A stretch of DNA of 64,000 nucleotides, from the NCBI RefSeq assembly GCF_004342165.1, contig NZ_SMAL01000009.1, positions 1 to 64,000 on the forward strand. Direction: 5' to 3'. Position 1 is the first letter of the stretch; each line of letters starts with the position of its first letter. The translations under genes were made by a program, and so were the position numbers. This stretch comes from Natranaerovirga pectinivora (GTDB lineage: Bacteria; Bacillota; Clostridia; Lachnospirales; DSM-24629). Shown here one piece after another: positions 1 to 9,449 of this stretch. Below the pieces are notes generated by a model. That model was not told where the DNA came from, did no database searches, and saw only the letters and a list, made by a program, of their open reading frames with translations.

Positions 1-390
1 GTAGTTAAGTGAAAATGTATTTCAAAATTTGCTTACAAAGAATTAAATAACTTATTGATGTTTGCCTTAGCAATCTAATTTGCTGGCTAAAAGTTTTTTC
101 TTATAAGAAAAAAATCTTTTTCCTTATTATTAAAACTTTTATGTTTTGTCAAAAAAATTGACTTGGTTTATTCAATACACTATTCATTTATCATTGTCCA
201 AAACCGTGACGAAGACCATCATATCATTATTTCAATTTTAAGTCAAGCACTTTTATTAAAAATATTATTATTTTATTTGTTTTATTCATACTCTTATCTT
301 ACTTAATGTTTTCAACAATTCATTATACCGGTAAACACATCATAAGTCTTAGTTATTTCTTTTATAGGAAATAGTACTTTTCTGTAACGT
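1..390. other. AT-rich intergenic region, no gene seen
   Basis: I find no open frame with a ribosome binding site, no tRNA and no recognised RNA element in this stretch. A weak A/T-rich inverted repeat near 92-120 is all that stands out. The window begins inside an intergenic region or at the end of an unseen neighbour. Confidence 0.6.
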
Positions 391-420
391 AAAAAAGCAG
401 GGATTTTTTTATCCCTACTT
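391..420 (-). terminator. Intrinsic terminator of the superoxide reductase gene
   Basis: On the minus strand the arms AAGTAGGGAT and ATCCCTGCTT (one wobble pair) form a hairpin followed directly by a T run (A run at 391-396 on plus). It lies about 25 bases after the stop of the superoxide reductase gene. Confidence 0.85.
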
Positions 421-445
421 ATTTATATGGAAATCATAGAACTTC

Positions 446-817
446 TTATTCTACTGTTACTTCTTTGCTATTTTCCCAAAGGCCATGGATATTACAGTAT
501 GATAGAGCAAAAACTGTACCTGATCTTTCTAATTTTACTTTTGTAGATCCTACAGGTTCAGTTTTTAAACCATCTTCACCATGTGCTGAAAAGTTGAATG
601 TAGCTAATTCAACTGGAAACTTACCATCATCAGCTCTAAAATATACTTTTATCCATACAATATGATGCTCAAGCTCATTTGGATGTTTAATTTCATCACC
701 TATAGATACTTTAATTTCTACTTCTTCTCCAGAGTTAACTTTTTCTGACACATGAATTACTGGTACATGTTTTTCACCTTTCCAGTCACCTGATTGAACT
801 AAATTACTTAATGCCAT
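446..817 (-). CDS. Superoxide reductase, one-iron class (neelaredoxin type)
   Basis: Reduces superoxide to hydrogen peroxide in the cytoplasm of anaerobes, using electrons from rubredoxin or similar donors. At 123 aa it matches the one-iron family. The residues expected to bind the catalytic iron are all visible: His17 in EKHVPVI, His45 in KHPNE, His51 in LEHHI, Cys108 and His111 in CNIHG. Glu15-Lys16 correspond to the family's mobile Glu-Lys pair. There is no N-terminal desulforedoxin domain, so it is not desulfoferrodoxin. The ATG is preceded by AAGGAGTG at good spacing. The gene stands alone, with its own terminator, and supports an anaerobic lifestyle. Confidence 0.93.
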   Translation of the reverse strand: MALSNLVQSGDWKGEKHVPVIHVSEKVNSGEEVEIKVSIGDEIKHPNELEHHIVWIKVYFRADDGKFPVELATFNFSAHGEDGLKTEPVGSTKVKLERSGTVFALSYCNIHGLWENSKEVTVE

Positions 818-1040
818 AATTCTTCACTCCTTATTTTTTATTTAAAGTATAAATTTAATAAATATTATATAATAATTATACTCCAATGTTTTTTTTAAGT
901 CAATTTTTTCCTTCTTATATATAAACTGCCCTTTTTGTATTTGGTCTAAAACCATTTGTTAATTTCTTAATATGGAGTCACTTTGGCTGTTGCCCATTCA
1001 TTAGATTCACTTACAAAAAAACAGCTAATGACTGACATAT

Positions 1041-1061
1041 AAAAAGGTACCTTACGGTACC
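1041..1061 (-). terminator. Short hairpin terminator after the 72-aa orphan gene
   Basis: GGTACC (1046-1051), loop TTAC, GGTACC (1056-1061), followed on the minus strand by five T residues. It lies about 65 bases after the stop of the small gene, which supports that gene being transcribed as its own unit. Confidence 0.65.
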
Positions 1062-1124
1062 AAATAACCTATATTACATTTTTTCTCTTATGGTTATATT
1101 ATATTCTTACATATTATGTAATTA

Positions 1125-1343
1125 TTATACTACTTTTGTTACTGTATAGCCTTGACTTACACACTTTTGAATATTTGATAAATAGAGTTCACCGGCTTGC
1201 GCTATGGAGCCACCAAAATAAAACTGTTGGTATATTAATTGATGTTGTTTATCATACAAGCTTTTTGTTACTCGTTTGTTTTTAGTGTTCAAAGTAATTT
1301 TTATTATATTATTTCTTTTAGCGCAACTTGTATTATATAACAT
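1125..1343 (-). CDS. Small hypothetical protein, 72 aa
   Basis: I do not recognise this protein. It is basic at the N terminus (several Lys/Arg in the first 30 residues), has a short aromatic-rich middle (YQQFYFGG) and no obvious membrane segment. It has two cysteines, at about residues 7 and 61. The case for a real gene is the near-perfect ribosome binding site GGAGGTGA a few bases before the ATG, plus a hairpin terminator downstream at 1041-1061. It stands alone between the superoxide reductase and asparaginase genes on the same strand. Confidence 0.55.
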   Translation of the reverse strand: MLYNTSCAKRNNIIKITLNTKNKRVTKSLYDKQHQLIYQQFYFGGSIAQAGELYLSNIQKCVSQGYTVTKVV

Positions 1344-1710
1344 ACGTCACCTCCACACTTTTAACAAAACCTCTAGAAAGCAAGTTGAAAATATACTTTC
1401 TTTTAACTATATTATGTGTGATAGGGAAATATGTATTCATATTTTTCCAATTTTATTTTATAAAAGTATTTTAGTTAACGAAAATACTCATTTCAAAAAA
1501 CAATAAATAGTCAGGGACAAATATATACATTTTTTGATTAATTTAGTGGTTGTTTTATGTTTTAGTCGTTATTTTATACAAAAAAATATATTTAAGTTTG
1601 TAATATTTGTGAACACTTATTATATGCCTGGTGATATAATAATAATTGTAAACCCCCCCAATACAATAGAGTATTTGCTACACCCCATAAAAACAAATAC
1701 CTTCTCCTTA
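1344..1710. other. Intergenic, no confident gene
   Basis: AT-rich region upstream of the 72-aa gene. On the minus strand there is a possible 31-codon frame near 1600-1700, but its binding site is poorly spaced and it matches nothing I know. A promoter for the small gene should lie here, but I cannot pick one convincingly. Confidence 0.5.
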
Positions 1711-1746
1711 AAAAAAGACAGCAGATCGGTTGGCTGTCTTTTTTTT
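1711..1746 (-). terminator. Terminator of asparaginase gene (bidirectional form)
   Basis: Stem GACAGC (1717-1722) with GCTGTC (1733-1738), flanked by an A run before and a T run after, so it can end transcripts in both directions. It lies about 30 bases past the asparaginase stop. Confidence 0.85.
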
Positions 1747-1773
1747 ATTATTTAAAACCTGTTATATAATTTT

Positions 1774-2757
1774 TTAATATAGATCTTGTTCAAATTTATC
1801 CTTTATTCTTTCTGTGTCATTTTCTATCCCCAATAATAACATTAACTTTAATCTTGCTTTTTGTCCTGATAAGTTACCCCCCAGTATTACTCCCATTTTT
1901 CTTAGATAACTTCCTCCACCTTCGTATCCATAAGTATCTAAAACTCTTCCACTAGGGCATATTGAAACAATGACCACTGAAATATTATGATTAATGGCTT
2001 TTTGAATGGCCAATGCCATCTTAGGTGGTACATTACCTCTTCCCATAGCTTCTACTACAATTCCTTTATAGTTTTGTTGAATACAATAATCTATATAATC
2101 ATCTTCTATTCCTGAGTAACATTTTATCAATCCAACTTTTTTTTCTATTTTGTGAGATTCAATTTTTGTTACAGTTCTTCTTGCCCTATAATAAATGACA
2201 TGATCTTGATCTACGATTCCTAATGGTCCTAGTTCTAAACTTTTAAATGTATCTAAGCTTAATGTATGGGTTTTCATTACTTCATCTGGGGAGTAAATAT
2301 GATCATTCATTACCACCAAAACCCCTTTATTATAAGAAGTATCATCTAACGCAGTACATATGGCTGCCGCTAAATTAGCAGGACCATCATATCCTAATTC
2401 AGAACTGTTCTTCATTGCACCTGTTACTATAACAGGTTTTTTAGTTTTTAAATACAAATCTAAAAAGTATGCTGTTTCTTCTAAAGTATCCGTCCCATGT
2501 GTTACAACGGCACCTTCTACATCATCTTTTAGCAGTATCTCTTCTATCTTATTCCCTAACTCTAACATTATATCAGGGGTTATATGAGGTCCTGGGGCCT
2601 TACTAAAATGATATGGATATATATTCGCTTTCTTATTAATGCCAGATATTTTGGATATGATTTCTTCATCTGACAAAGCTGGAATAACGGATCTTAAGTT
2701 TTCATCTACTTTCATGGAGATTGTTCCACCAGTAAAAATCAACGCAATTGTCTTCAT
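1774..2757 (-). CDS. ansA: L-asparaginase, type I (cytoplasmic)
   Basis: Hydrolyses L-asparagine to aspartate and ammonia. The 327-aa length fits bacterial cytoplasmic asparaginase I. The first catalytic threonine is in TGGTISM near residue 12, and the second conserved block THGTDTLEET (Thr and Asp about residues 88-89) is present, as are the C-terminal family blocks around EAMGRGNVPP. There is no signal peptide, which fits the type I enzyme rather than periplasmic type II. The start ATG has GGGAGAGA upstream. It is read after ftsH on the same strand, but the ftsH terminator separates the two. Glutaminase side activity cannot be judged from sequence alone. Confidence 0.93.
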   Translation of the reverse strand: MKTIALIFTGGTISMKVDENLRSVIPALSDEEIISKISGINKKANIYPYHFSKAPGPHITPDIMLELGNKIEEILLKDDVEGAVVTHGTDTLEETAYFLDLYLKTKKPVIVTGAMKNSSELGYDGPANLAAAICTALDDTSYNKGVLVVMNDHIYSPDEVMKTHTLSLDTFKSLELGPLGIVDQDHVIYYRARRTVTKIESHKIEKKVGLIKCYSGIEDDYIDYCIQQNYKGIVVEAMGRGNVPPKMALAIQKAINHNISVVIVSICPSGRVLDTYGYEGGGSYLRKMGVILGGNLSGQKARLKLMLLLGIENDTERIKDKFEQDLY

Positions 2758-2820
2758 CTTCTCTCTCCCAATAAAAATATTTGTCTTTATATATTATTAG
2801 CCAACACTTCTATTAAATAC

Positions 2821-2851
2821 AAAAAAACCTAAGTTATCCTTAGGTTTTTTT
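2821..2851 (-). terminator. Intrinsic terminator of the ftsH operon
   Basis: CCTAAG (2828-2833), loop TTATC, CTTAGG (2839-2844), followed on the minus strand by a run of seven T. It lies just after the ftsH stop and ends the spoIIE-to-ftsH gene string. Confidence 0.9.
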
Positions 2852-2858
2852 AACATTA

Positions 2859-4682
2859 TTATATAGATGGAGAAAATTCATTAAATAATGCTTTGAATTC
2901 AATTCCTGATATTTTTTCTTTTTCAAGGAGTACTTCTGCTGTTTTATGAAGCACTTCAATGTTTTCATTAAGGATTTTAATTGCTTTGTTATAAGAACTG
3001 TCTATTATACCTTTTATTTCACTGTCTATTAATCCAGCAATATTTTCTCCATAATTTCTTGTATGACCCCAATCTCTTCCAATAAACACTTCTTCGTTAT
3101 TGTCTCCAAATTGGATTGGTCCTAATACATCAGACATACCAAATTTTGTAACCATTCCTGATGCAATTTTTGTAGCTCTTTCTATATCGTTAGAAGCGCC
3201 AGTAGTAATATCATCTAATACTAATTTTTCTGCCGCTCTACCACCTAATAAAGCAATGATTTCTTGTTCCATTTTTGTCTTAGTTTCATAATAAGTATCT
3301 TCAGCAGGTATAGACATGGTGTAACCACCAGCAAAACCTGTAGGAATAATTGATATACTATGAACTGGATCAATTTCAGATAATATTTCATGCATTATAG
3401 CATGCCCAGCCTCGTGATAAGCAGTAATTTTTTTCTCTTTTTCTGTTATTACACGACTTTTCTTCTCTGTACCGATTCCAACTTTTATAAATGCTCTATG
3501 AATATCTTCTTGCTCTATCACTTTTTTATTCTCTCTAGCTGCAAAGATTGCAGCTTCATTTAATAAGTTTTCAAGATCAGCACCTGTAAATCCTGATGTG
3601 CTTCTTGCAATAGCTCTAAAGTCTACATCATCAGATAAAGGTTTACCCTTTCCGTGTACTTTTAGTATTTCTTCACGGCCTTTTGCATCTGGGCGACCTA
3701 CAACTACTTTTCTATCAAATCTACCTGGTCTAAGTAATGCAGGATCTAAAATATCTACACGGTTTGTAGCAGCCACTACGATAACCCCTTCATTAATTCC
3801 AAACCCATCCATTTCTACTAGAAGTTGGTTTAGTGTTTGTTCTCTTTCGTCATGACCTCCACCTAAACCTGCTCCTCTTTTTCTACCAACTGCATCAATC
3901 TCATCAATAAAGATGATACAAGGTGAGTTTTTCTTGGCTTGCTCAAACAAGTCCCTAACTCTTGATGCACCTACCCCAACAAACATTTCAACAAAATCAG
4001 ATCCTGAAATACTAAAAAACGGAACGCCTGCTTCTCCTGCAACGGCTTTAGCAAGTAAGGTTTTACCCGTTCCTGGAGGGCCTACTAATAAAACCCCTTT
4101 TGGTATTCTAGCACCTAGTTCAACAAACTTTCTTGGGCTTTTTAAAAATTCTACTAGTTCTTCTAATTCTTCTTTTTCTTCATCTAATCCTGCTACATTT
4201 TTAAAGGTTATTGTTTTCTTGTCATCAACAACCATCTTAGCACGACTCTTACCAAAGTTCATAACTCGGCTTCCACCGCCACCACCTTGGGCTTGATTCA
4301 TTATAAAGAAGAATAGAAATATTACAACCCCTAATGCAATTATAGATGGAAGTAGGGATAATAACCAATTCGGTCTAGGAACATCTAACATCTCTCTATC
4401 TATGTTATATTCTCTAACATCTAATTCCACTTGGTTTGTATTAGACACAAAAAATGTTCTGGAAGAATTGTCAATAAAATCTACTTTCACACTTCCTGTA
4501 GGCACTTCTGCATTTGGTTTTATTTGTATATATCTTATTTGATTTCCTTCTAAGTCATTTAAGAATTGCTTATATCCATAAGCATCTCCTCTTTTTTCAT
4601 CAGAAGACGATAATACTACTGCAAACAGTAATACAACTAATAATAATGCATAAAAGCTAAGGCCTTTCATATTTTTTTTCAA
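2859..4682 (-). CDS. ftsH: ATP-dependent zinc metalloprotease FtsH
   Basis: Membrane-bound AAA+ protease that degrades misfolded membrane proteins and regulatory proteins. The 607-aa protein has a TM segment at about 7-25, a short extracytoplasmic domain, a second TM at about 108-128 and a Gly-rich linker. The AAA domain has Walker A GPPGTGKT at about 200-207, Walker [14 protein letters not shown] and the second region of homology [18 protein letters not shown]. The M41 zinc site HEAGH is at about 421-425. The start is TTG at 4682 with GAGGAGG at good spacing; the ATG four codons later has no better site. It is last in the tilS-hpt-ftsH string, the usual Bacillota order, and is followed by a strong terminator. 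Confidence 0.97.
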   Translation of the reverse strand: MKKNMKGLSFYALLLVVLLFAVVLSSSDEKRGDAYGYKQFLNDLEGNQIRYIQIKPNAEVPTGSVKVDFIDNSSRTFFVSNTNQVELDVREYNIDREMLDVPRPNWLLSLLPSIIALGVVIFLFFFIMNQAQGGGGGSRVMNFGKSRAKMVVDDKKTITFKNVAGLDEEKEELEELVEFLKSPRKFVELGARIPKGVLLVGPPGTGKTLLAKAVAGEAGVPFFSISGSDFVEMFVGVGASRVRDLFEQAKKNSPCIIFIDEIDAVGRKRGAGLGGGHDEREQTLNQLLVEMDGFGINEGVIVVAATNRVDILDPALLRPGRFDRKVVVGRPDAKGREEILKVHGKGKPLSDDVDFRAIARSTSGFTGADLENLLNEAAIFAARENKKVIEQEDIHRAFIKVGIGTEKKSRVITEKEKKITAYHEAGHAIMHEILSEIDPVHSISIIPTGFAGGYTMSIPAEDTYYETKTKMEQEIIALLGGRAAEKLVLDDITTGASNDIERATKIASGMVTKFGMSDVLGPIQFGDNNEEVFIGRDWGHTRNYGENIAGLIDSEIKGIIDSSYNKAIKILNENIEVLHKTAEVLLEKEKISGIEFKALFNEFSPSI

Positions 4683-4751
4683 TATATCTTCCTCCTCTCG
4701 TTAAGCTAATTAATTTAAAAGATAACACAGTTTTGTAACAAGTTCAATGAT

Positions 4752-5273
4752 TTATTGCTCAATTATTCCAACATAAGGTAAGTTTCTATACTTTTGAGCA
4801 TAATCCAGTCCATAGCCTACAACAAATTTGTCAGGTATTTCAAACCCTACATAATCTACAGCTACATCTACAACTCTTGTTTCTGGTTTATCTAATAATG
4901 TACATAGCTTAATTGTGTTTGGCTTTCTTTCTTTTAATATTTGAATTAAATAACTTAATGTTCTACCAGAATCAATTATATCTTCTACAATAATAACGTC
5001 TTTCCCTTCAATAGCATCATCTAAGTCTTTAACGATTTTTACAATACCACTACTTACTTTTTCATCCCCGTAACTTGAAACAGCCATAAAGTCCATCGTT
5101 ACAGGAACACTTATCTTTTTAGCTAAGTCGCACATAAATACAACCCCACCTTTTAATACACAAATAAGGTGTAATGTTCTACCTTTATACTCTTCTGATA
5201 TTTCTTTTGCCATTTCTTCAATTCTTTTCGCAACTTCTTCTTCTGTAATAAGTGTGCCAATTTTTTCTACCAT
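4752..5273 (-). CDS. hpt: Hypoxanthine (guanine) phosphoribosyltransferase
   Basis: Purine salvage enzyme: joins hypoxanthine or guanine to PRPP to give IMP or GMP. The 173-aa length is typical. The PRPP-binding loop VEDIIDSGRTL is at about residues 96-106, and the N-terminal VLKGG block carries the conserved non-proline cis peptide region. Its ATG lies one base after the tilS stop codon, indicating translational coupling, as in the Bacillus tilS-hpt-ftsH cluster. It links to PRPP supply from the prs gene in this same window. Confidence 0.96.
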   Translation of the reverse strand: MVEKIGTLITEEEVAKRIEEMAKEISEEYKGRTLHLICVLKGGVVFMCDLAKKISVPVTMDFMAVSSYGDEKVSSGIVKIVKDLDDAIEGKDVIIVEDIIDSGRTLSYLIQILKERKPNTIKLCTLLDKPETRVVDVAVDYVGFEIPDKFVVGYGLDYAQKYRNLPYVGIIEQ

Positions 5274-5274
5274 C

Positions 5275-6678
5275 TTATAAATCCTCCGTATCTGTAATTT
5301 CCACTTTTAATATCTTTTGTGTTTTTTCAGTTACTTTATACTCTTCACTAACTCTGTATCCAATAATCCATATTATATGATTACCATCCGCAATTAATAA
5401 TATTTCATCTCTTTTTTCTTTTGGTATTTTATTATCAATAAAGTAATCCTTTAATTTTTTTCTACCATTTATACCTTTCAGAACAATAAAGTCACCAGTT
5501 TCTCTAGTTCTTAAACACAAAGCACTTTTTATTCTATCATAATCAAAGAATTTAGTATATGTTTTTTTAGAAGTATCTTCCTCTTTTATATGATTTATAA
5601 GGCTTGTTTTCATTTGTTTGGTTATACTTTGTATATAATAACTAGATGGTATTTTTATTATACATTTTTCTTTTTGTAAATGAGCTGGTTTTTCTTGATT
5701 ATTTTTCAGAAATGAAAATTCTAATGCATCATAATGCTTTTTAACCAATAAATTATTTGGTAAATCAATCTTCTTCCCTACTTCTTTGTTTGCTAGCCCT
5801 AAAACTTGATCTATATGAATAGATTCCATATTTTTTATGGTAGATACCCTATTTATAACCTCTCTAATTAATCGTTTTTTCATAGCAATATGTTGGTCCA
5901 ATAATTCATCTGTTCTTATTATAATATTATCTTCCTCTTGGGATATGATTAATTCTTTTAATAATTCATTTGTATTAATATTTAAATAATCGTCATCTTC
6001 TTTTAATAATTCAGTAGTCTGGACAATTTTATCTATTACTTTTTCATTAATATTAGCTTCAATGTATGGAATGATATTAAGACGTATTTTATTTCTTAAG
6101 TAAATGTCTTGAGAATTGGTATAATCCTCTTTATACTTTAATTGGTTTTTATTAAGATATGCAATAATATCTTCTCTTTTAAACATTAGCAAAGGCCTAA
6201 TAATATTCTCTCTTTTAGGTGACATCCCTAATAATCCTTTTATCCCCGAGCCTCTTATTAGATTAATAAGAACGGTCTCCCCTTGATCATTCATATGATG
6301 ACCTACAGCTATTTTTCCCTTTTTATATTGATCAAGTATTTGGTTGAATACATTATACCTAACTATTCTTCCCGCTTCTTCTTCTGATACTTTTAATCGT
6401 TTTGATTCTTCTTTTATATTAATTTTATAACTATAAAAGGGCACCTCTAATGTTCTACATAATTCCTTTACAAATTCTTCATCGGCGTCTGCATCTATCC
6501 CTCTTATGCCATGATTAATATGAGCCGCTGACAGTGTAAAGTTTATATTTCCTTGTAGTTTATGTAAGAGATGGAGCAAACAAACTGAGTCTGCTCCACC
6601 AGAAACACCAATAACAACATGGTCGTCTTCGTCTATTAAGTTCTCTTTTAGAATATATTCTAGTATTTTCTTTTCCAT
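5275..6678 (-). CDS. tilS: tRNA(Ile)-lysidine synthase
   Basis: Converts the wobble C of the CAU-anticodon tRNA-Ile to lysidine using ATP and lysine, so that the tRNA reads AUA. The PP-loop SGGADS is at residues 26-31 and the HINHGIRG block follows. The N-terminal ATPase domain runs to about residue 215, then a helical middle domain and the C-terminal TilS domain (RTRETGDFI, KLKDYFIDNKIP) ending near 460. The length of 467 aa is normal. It sits between the 57-aa membrane protein gene and hpt, and is coupled to hpt by a one-base gap. Confidence 0.96.
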   Translation of the reverse strand: MEKKILEYILKENLIDEDDHVVIGVSGGADSVCLLHLLHKLQGNINFTLSAAHINHGIRGIDADADEEFVKELCRTLEVPFYSYKINIKEESKRLKVSEEEAGRIVRYNVFNQILDQYKKGKIAVGHHMNDQGETVLINLIRGSGIKGLLGMSPKRENIIRPLLMFKREDIIAYLNKNQLKYKEDYTNSQDIYLRNKIRLNIIPYIEANINEKVIDKIVQTTELLKEDDDYLNINTNELLKELIISQEEDNIIIRTDELLDQHIAMKKRLIREVINRVSTIKNMESIHIDQVLGLANKEVGKKIDLPNNLLVKKHYDALEFSFLKNNQEKPAHLQKEKCIIKIPSSYYIQSITKQMKTSLINHIKEEDTSKKTYTKFFDYDRIKSALCLRTRETGDFIVLKGINGRKKLKDYFIDNKIPKEKRDEILLIADGNHIIWIIGYRVSEEYKVTEKTQKILKVEITDTEDL

Positions 6679-6759
6679 TTTTTGTACCTACTTATTTTTT
6701 ATATCTAAAATTTTACTAAATATACAACCATTAATCAAGCTAGATTTTTAATTTGATGG

Positions 6760-6933
6760 CTATATCCCTTGATACACTAAATACGCCAACAGAATAATAC
6801 TTACAAATAAGGAGATTCTAATAAGAACTAAATTATTTTTGCTTATTACGTATTTTCTTTTTATATGTTGCTTTTGATATTTCTCTAGTATCTTCTCTGC
6901 TTCTTTTATTATATTATTATTTGTGTTATCCAT
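6760..6933 (-). CDS. Small single-span membrane protein, 57 aa
   Basis: This is a 57-codon frame with ATG at 6931-6933 preceded by GGAGGAAGA, and stop TAG at 6760-6762. It starts 10 bases after the spoIIE stop. The protein begins with a hydrophilic, Asn- and Lys-rich segment (MDNTNNN, then a charged helix EAEKILEKYQKQHIKRK). It ends in one hydrophobic span at about residues 35-55 (LVLIRISLFVSIILLAYLVY). I do not recognise a family. Its place inside a tight sporulation/essential-gene operon, with good translation signals, supports a real product, perhaps a membrane partner expressed with SpoIIE. That role is inference. Confidence 0.75.
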   Translation of the reverse strand: MDNTNNNIIKEAEKILEKYQKQHIKRKYVISKNNLVLIRISLFVSIILLAYLVYQGI

Positions 6934-6943
6934 TCTTCCTCCA

Positions 6944-9322
6944 TTATTTCTTCCATATTCTACTTACTAGAACAGTCATATCATCTTGAACCTTATTACC
7001 ATATTTGTTTTTAGCTCTTTCTAGAATATATTCAGCTATTTCTTGAGGATTTTTGCTGTTGATTTCTTGTAAAATTTCTTCAATCCAGTATTCCTTTTCA
7101 ATCATCTCACTATCCGCATCTACTATACCATCTGTTACCATTATAAGAAAATCACCTTCGTAAAGCTTTTTAGTAGTTGTATCAAAGTCTACTGTATTTA
7201 AAACACCTACTGGTAGGGATGTGGATTTTATGATTTCTACACTGTCTTTTCGCTTTATAAAAGTTGGACCTGCGCCGATTTTTATAAATTCACATATACC
7301 TGTATGCAAATCTACAACACTCATATCTAATGTTGAAAAGGAATGTTCATTTGATTTTAACACAAGGACTGAGTTAATCATTTTAATTGCTGTTTTTTTA
7401 TCAAATCCCGCTTCCATAAATTGCTCTAAAAGTTCTATTACTGCTTCGCTTTCTCTACAAGCCTTTAAGCCTGTTCCCATTCCGTCTGATAAAGACAATA
7501 TGGTTTGTCCATTTTGAAGTTCTAAGAAAGAAAAGTTATCTCCTGAAACCTTTTCCCCTTCTTTTGTTGCTCTTGCCAATCCTTGTATGGTTCTAAACAG
7601 CTTTTCTTCATTAAATTTTAAGGTTACATACTCTTTATCTACTGTGTATTTACTGCTTTCGTCCAGTCTCATTTTCTTTTTCATCACTTTGCTTACTACA
7701 GGCAAAAATTCTTTTGACCCAATGGCTTGATTACTAGATCTTAATGTTATATAAACCTCTTTTTTATTCTGCTTTTCCACAACAATTATACTTTTTATGA
7801 TTACTGGATATTTTTTTAATTCTATTTCTAAATCTTTTTCTAACCTTTTCTCACTATTTATATTGGCATATAATTCTTCTGCAAAATTATCAATAATATT
7901 GGATACCCCAATTAATTGTTCTGAAACCAATTCTCTACTTTCTATGATTCTATTATGCCAAGATAAATTGATTTTAAATAATTCAAATAGTCTATTGGTT
8001 GTTATTATAAATTCATCTAATTTTATACATTTATTGTAAAAATCATCAGGTATATCATTTTTTTGTATTCTACCTTTTTTTTCAGCAGCACCTAGAATAC
8101 TAAAGGCTGCTTTGTAAGTGTCATAAAATTCTTTTTGCCAACATAGAGAACACATACTACAATTTTTGCACACTTTTTCAGCTACCTCATCAAAAATTTG
8201 ATTAACTTCTTGTTGTGTTAGACCAGATCTTTTATCTGAAATGGAAGTAAATGTTTCAGCTAATTTTTGAAAAGACTCTGAAAAGATATTTAATCTTTCT
8301 TTTATTAAACTTTGAAATCTATTTTTATAATATTCATTGCTAATGATGACCTTTTCTTTTTCTGCACCTATTCTTGTGATCCATTGCTTTGGCATAAACA
8401 AAAATATAGCTATACTAATTATTAATGCTCTTGTTATATCATAACCTAACAATTCAGGTGTATAGTAATATCCTAGGAGTATTGTTCCTAATGTTAATCC
8501 AATAGCGCTACCTATTCTACCCACTTCTCTAAACAATCCTGATAATAATCCAATGATTCCTAAAGCACCTACCATTAAAGGAGACATCAAACCTATAGTA
8601 ACCAAAACTGTTCCAATTAACAAACCAACAACAGCACCTATTCCAACACCAAAAGAGTAGGCAAAATATAATATACTTGAGAATATAGCAATCTCTGTAA
8701 CAGAGTAATTTAATATTTCTATATTCATTAATCCTATAATAATTGTAGTTACCAATATTCCAAAACTAATTATTTGCTCGTTGGTTAATGGCATCTTTCT
8801 TTCATTACTTAACATATAGGATACACTTTTAAAATATATAAGTCCAAATGTTATAACTATAATACTTTCTAATATAGCAAGGGTGGTAAAATACCCTAAA
8901 TTACCTTGTAAAAAAACAAAGGCATAATTAATAACAAATGTACTAACCGCAGATACACATGTACTAACAATTAAAGTAACCTTTTTACCTCTTACCTCCA
9001 AGTAGGTGTTAAAAGTGATCATTAGCATAATGATAAGAAAGTATTTTACAAAGTCCAATATAGGCAATATGGTTGCAAATCCAATTACCGTACTAAGAAA
9101 AATCCACATACGACTTGATTTGTCTAAGTACACCACTGAATAATAGGCTATTGCAATGGGATTTAATTGATAGAAAGATATTCTGCTTAATACAAACCCT
9201 ACTAAACTCACAAGTATTCTTTTAAAGTGCACCTTCAGTAATTTTCTCCATAAGCCATCATCAATACTTTTACTTTTTGGGTCAAGCTTTTTTTCTAATA
9301 CAACTTCTTCTAAATGTTGCAT
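6944..9322 (-). CDS. spoIIE: Stage II sporulation protein E (SpoIIE), PP2C-type phosphatase
   Basis: Membrane serine phosphatase that dephosphorylates the anti-anti-sigma factor SpoIIAA to activate sigma-F in the forespore, and also takes part in polar septation. The N-terminal third holds about ten hydrophobic spans, followed by a Cys-containing linker (CKNCSMCSLC near residue 386). The C-terminal PP2C domain has SDGMGTG near residue 613 and VTDGIVDAD near 731, the metal-binding aspartates. The frame opens at 9337, but there the ATG is itself part of the AGGAGG site. The next ATG (9322, protein MQHLEEVV) lies six bases after AGGAGG and is the better start, giving 792 aa. First gene of the operon running to ftsH. 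Confidence 0.96.
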   Translation of the reverse strand: MQHLEEVVLEKKLDPKSKSIDDGLWRKLLKVHFKRILVSLVGFVLSRISFYQLNPIAIAYYSVVYLDKSSRMWIFLSTVIGFATILPILDFVKYFLIIMLMITFNTYLEVRGKKVTLIVSTCVSAVSTFVINYAFVFLQGNLGYFTTLAILESIIVITFGLIYFKSVSYMLSNERKMPLTNEQIISFGILVTTIIIGLMNIEILNYSVTEIAIFSSILYFAYSFGVGIGAVVGLLIGTVLVTIGLMSPLMVGALGIIGLLSGLFREVGRIGSAIGLTLGTILLGYYYTPELLGYDITRALIISIAIFLFMPKQWITRIGAEKEKVIISNEYYKNRFQSLIKERLNIFSESFQKLAETFTSISDKRSGLTQQEVNQIFDEVAEKVCKNCSMCSLCWQKEFYDTYKAAFSILGAAEKKGRIQKNDIPDDFYNKCIKLDEFIITTNRLFELFKINLSWHNRIIESRELVSEQLIGVSNIIDNFAEELYANINSEKRLEKDLEIELKKYPVIIKSIIVVEKQNKKEVYITLRSSNQAIGSKEFLPVVSKVMKKKMRLDESSKYTVDKEYVTLKFNEEKLFRTIQGLARATKEGEKVSGDNFSFLELQNGQTILSLSDGMGTGLKACRESEAVIELLEQFMEAGFDKKTAIKMINSVLVLKSNEHSFSTLDMSVVDLHTGICEFIKIGAGPTFIKRKDSVEIIKSTSLPVGVLNTVDFDTTTKKLYEGDFLIMVTDGIVDADSEMIEKEYWIEEILQEINSKNPQEIAEYILERAKNKYGNKVQDDMTVLVSRIWKK

Positions 9323-9384
9323 CGTATACCTCCTCATTATATATATTTATTTAATACAAATATTTTTTACTCAGACAAGTCAGT

Positions 9385-9417
9385 ATTATATATGAGGTCA
9401 ATAAAAATCTTTGTCAA
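9385..9417 (-). promoter_or_regulatory. spoIIE promoter with 21-bp spacer, Spo0A-type
   Basis: On the minus strand a perfect -35 TTGACA (9417-9412) and perfect -10 TATAAT (9390-9385) are separated by 21 bases, too wide for ordinary sigma-A use. This wide spacing is the known feature of the Spo0A-activated spoIIE and spoIIG promoters of Bacillus. Near-match 0A boxes are present: TTTGACA overlapping the -35 (reverse orientation, one mismatch to TTCGACA) and TGTCTAA at 9449-9443 (one mismatch to TGTCGAA). The predicted transcript starts about 55 bases before the spoIIE start. Confidence 0.7.
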
Positions 9418-9449
9418 AAGTTGAATATTTTTCTAATAAATTTTAGACA

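Noticed and set aside
1600-1700. 31-codon minus-strand frame upstream of the 72-aa gene
   Set aside because: Binding site too far from the start, no family resemblance, no terminator.
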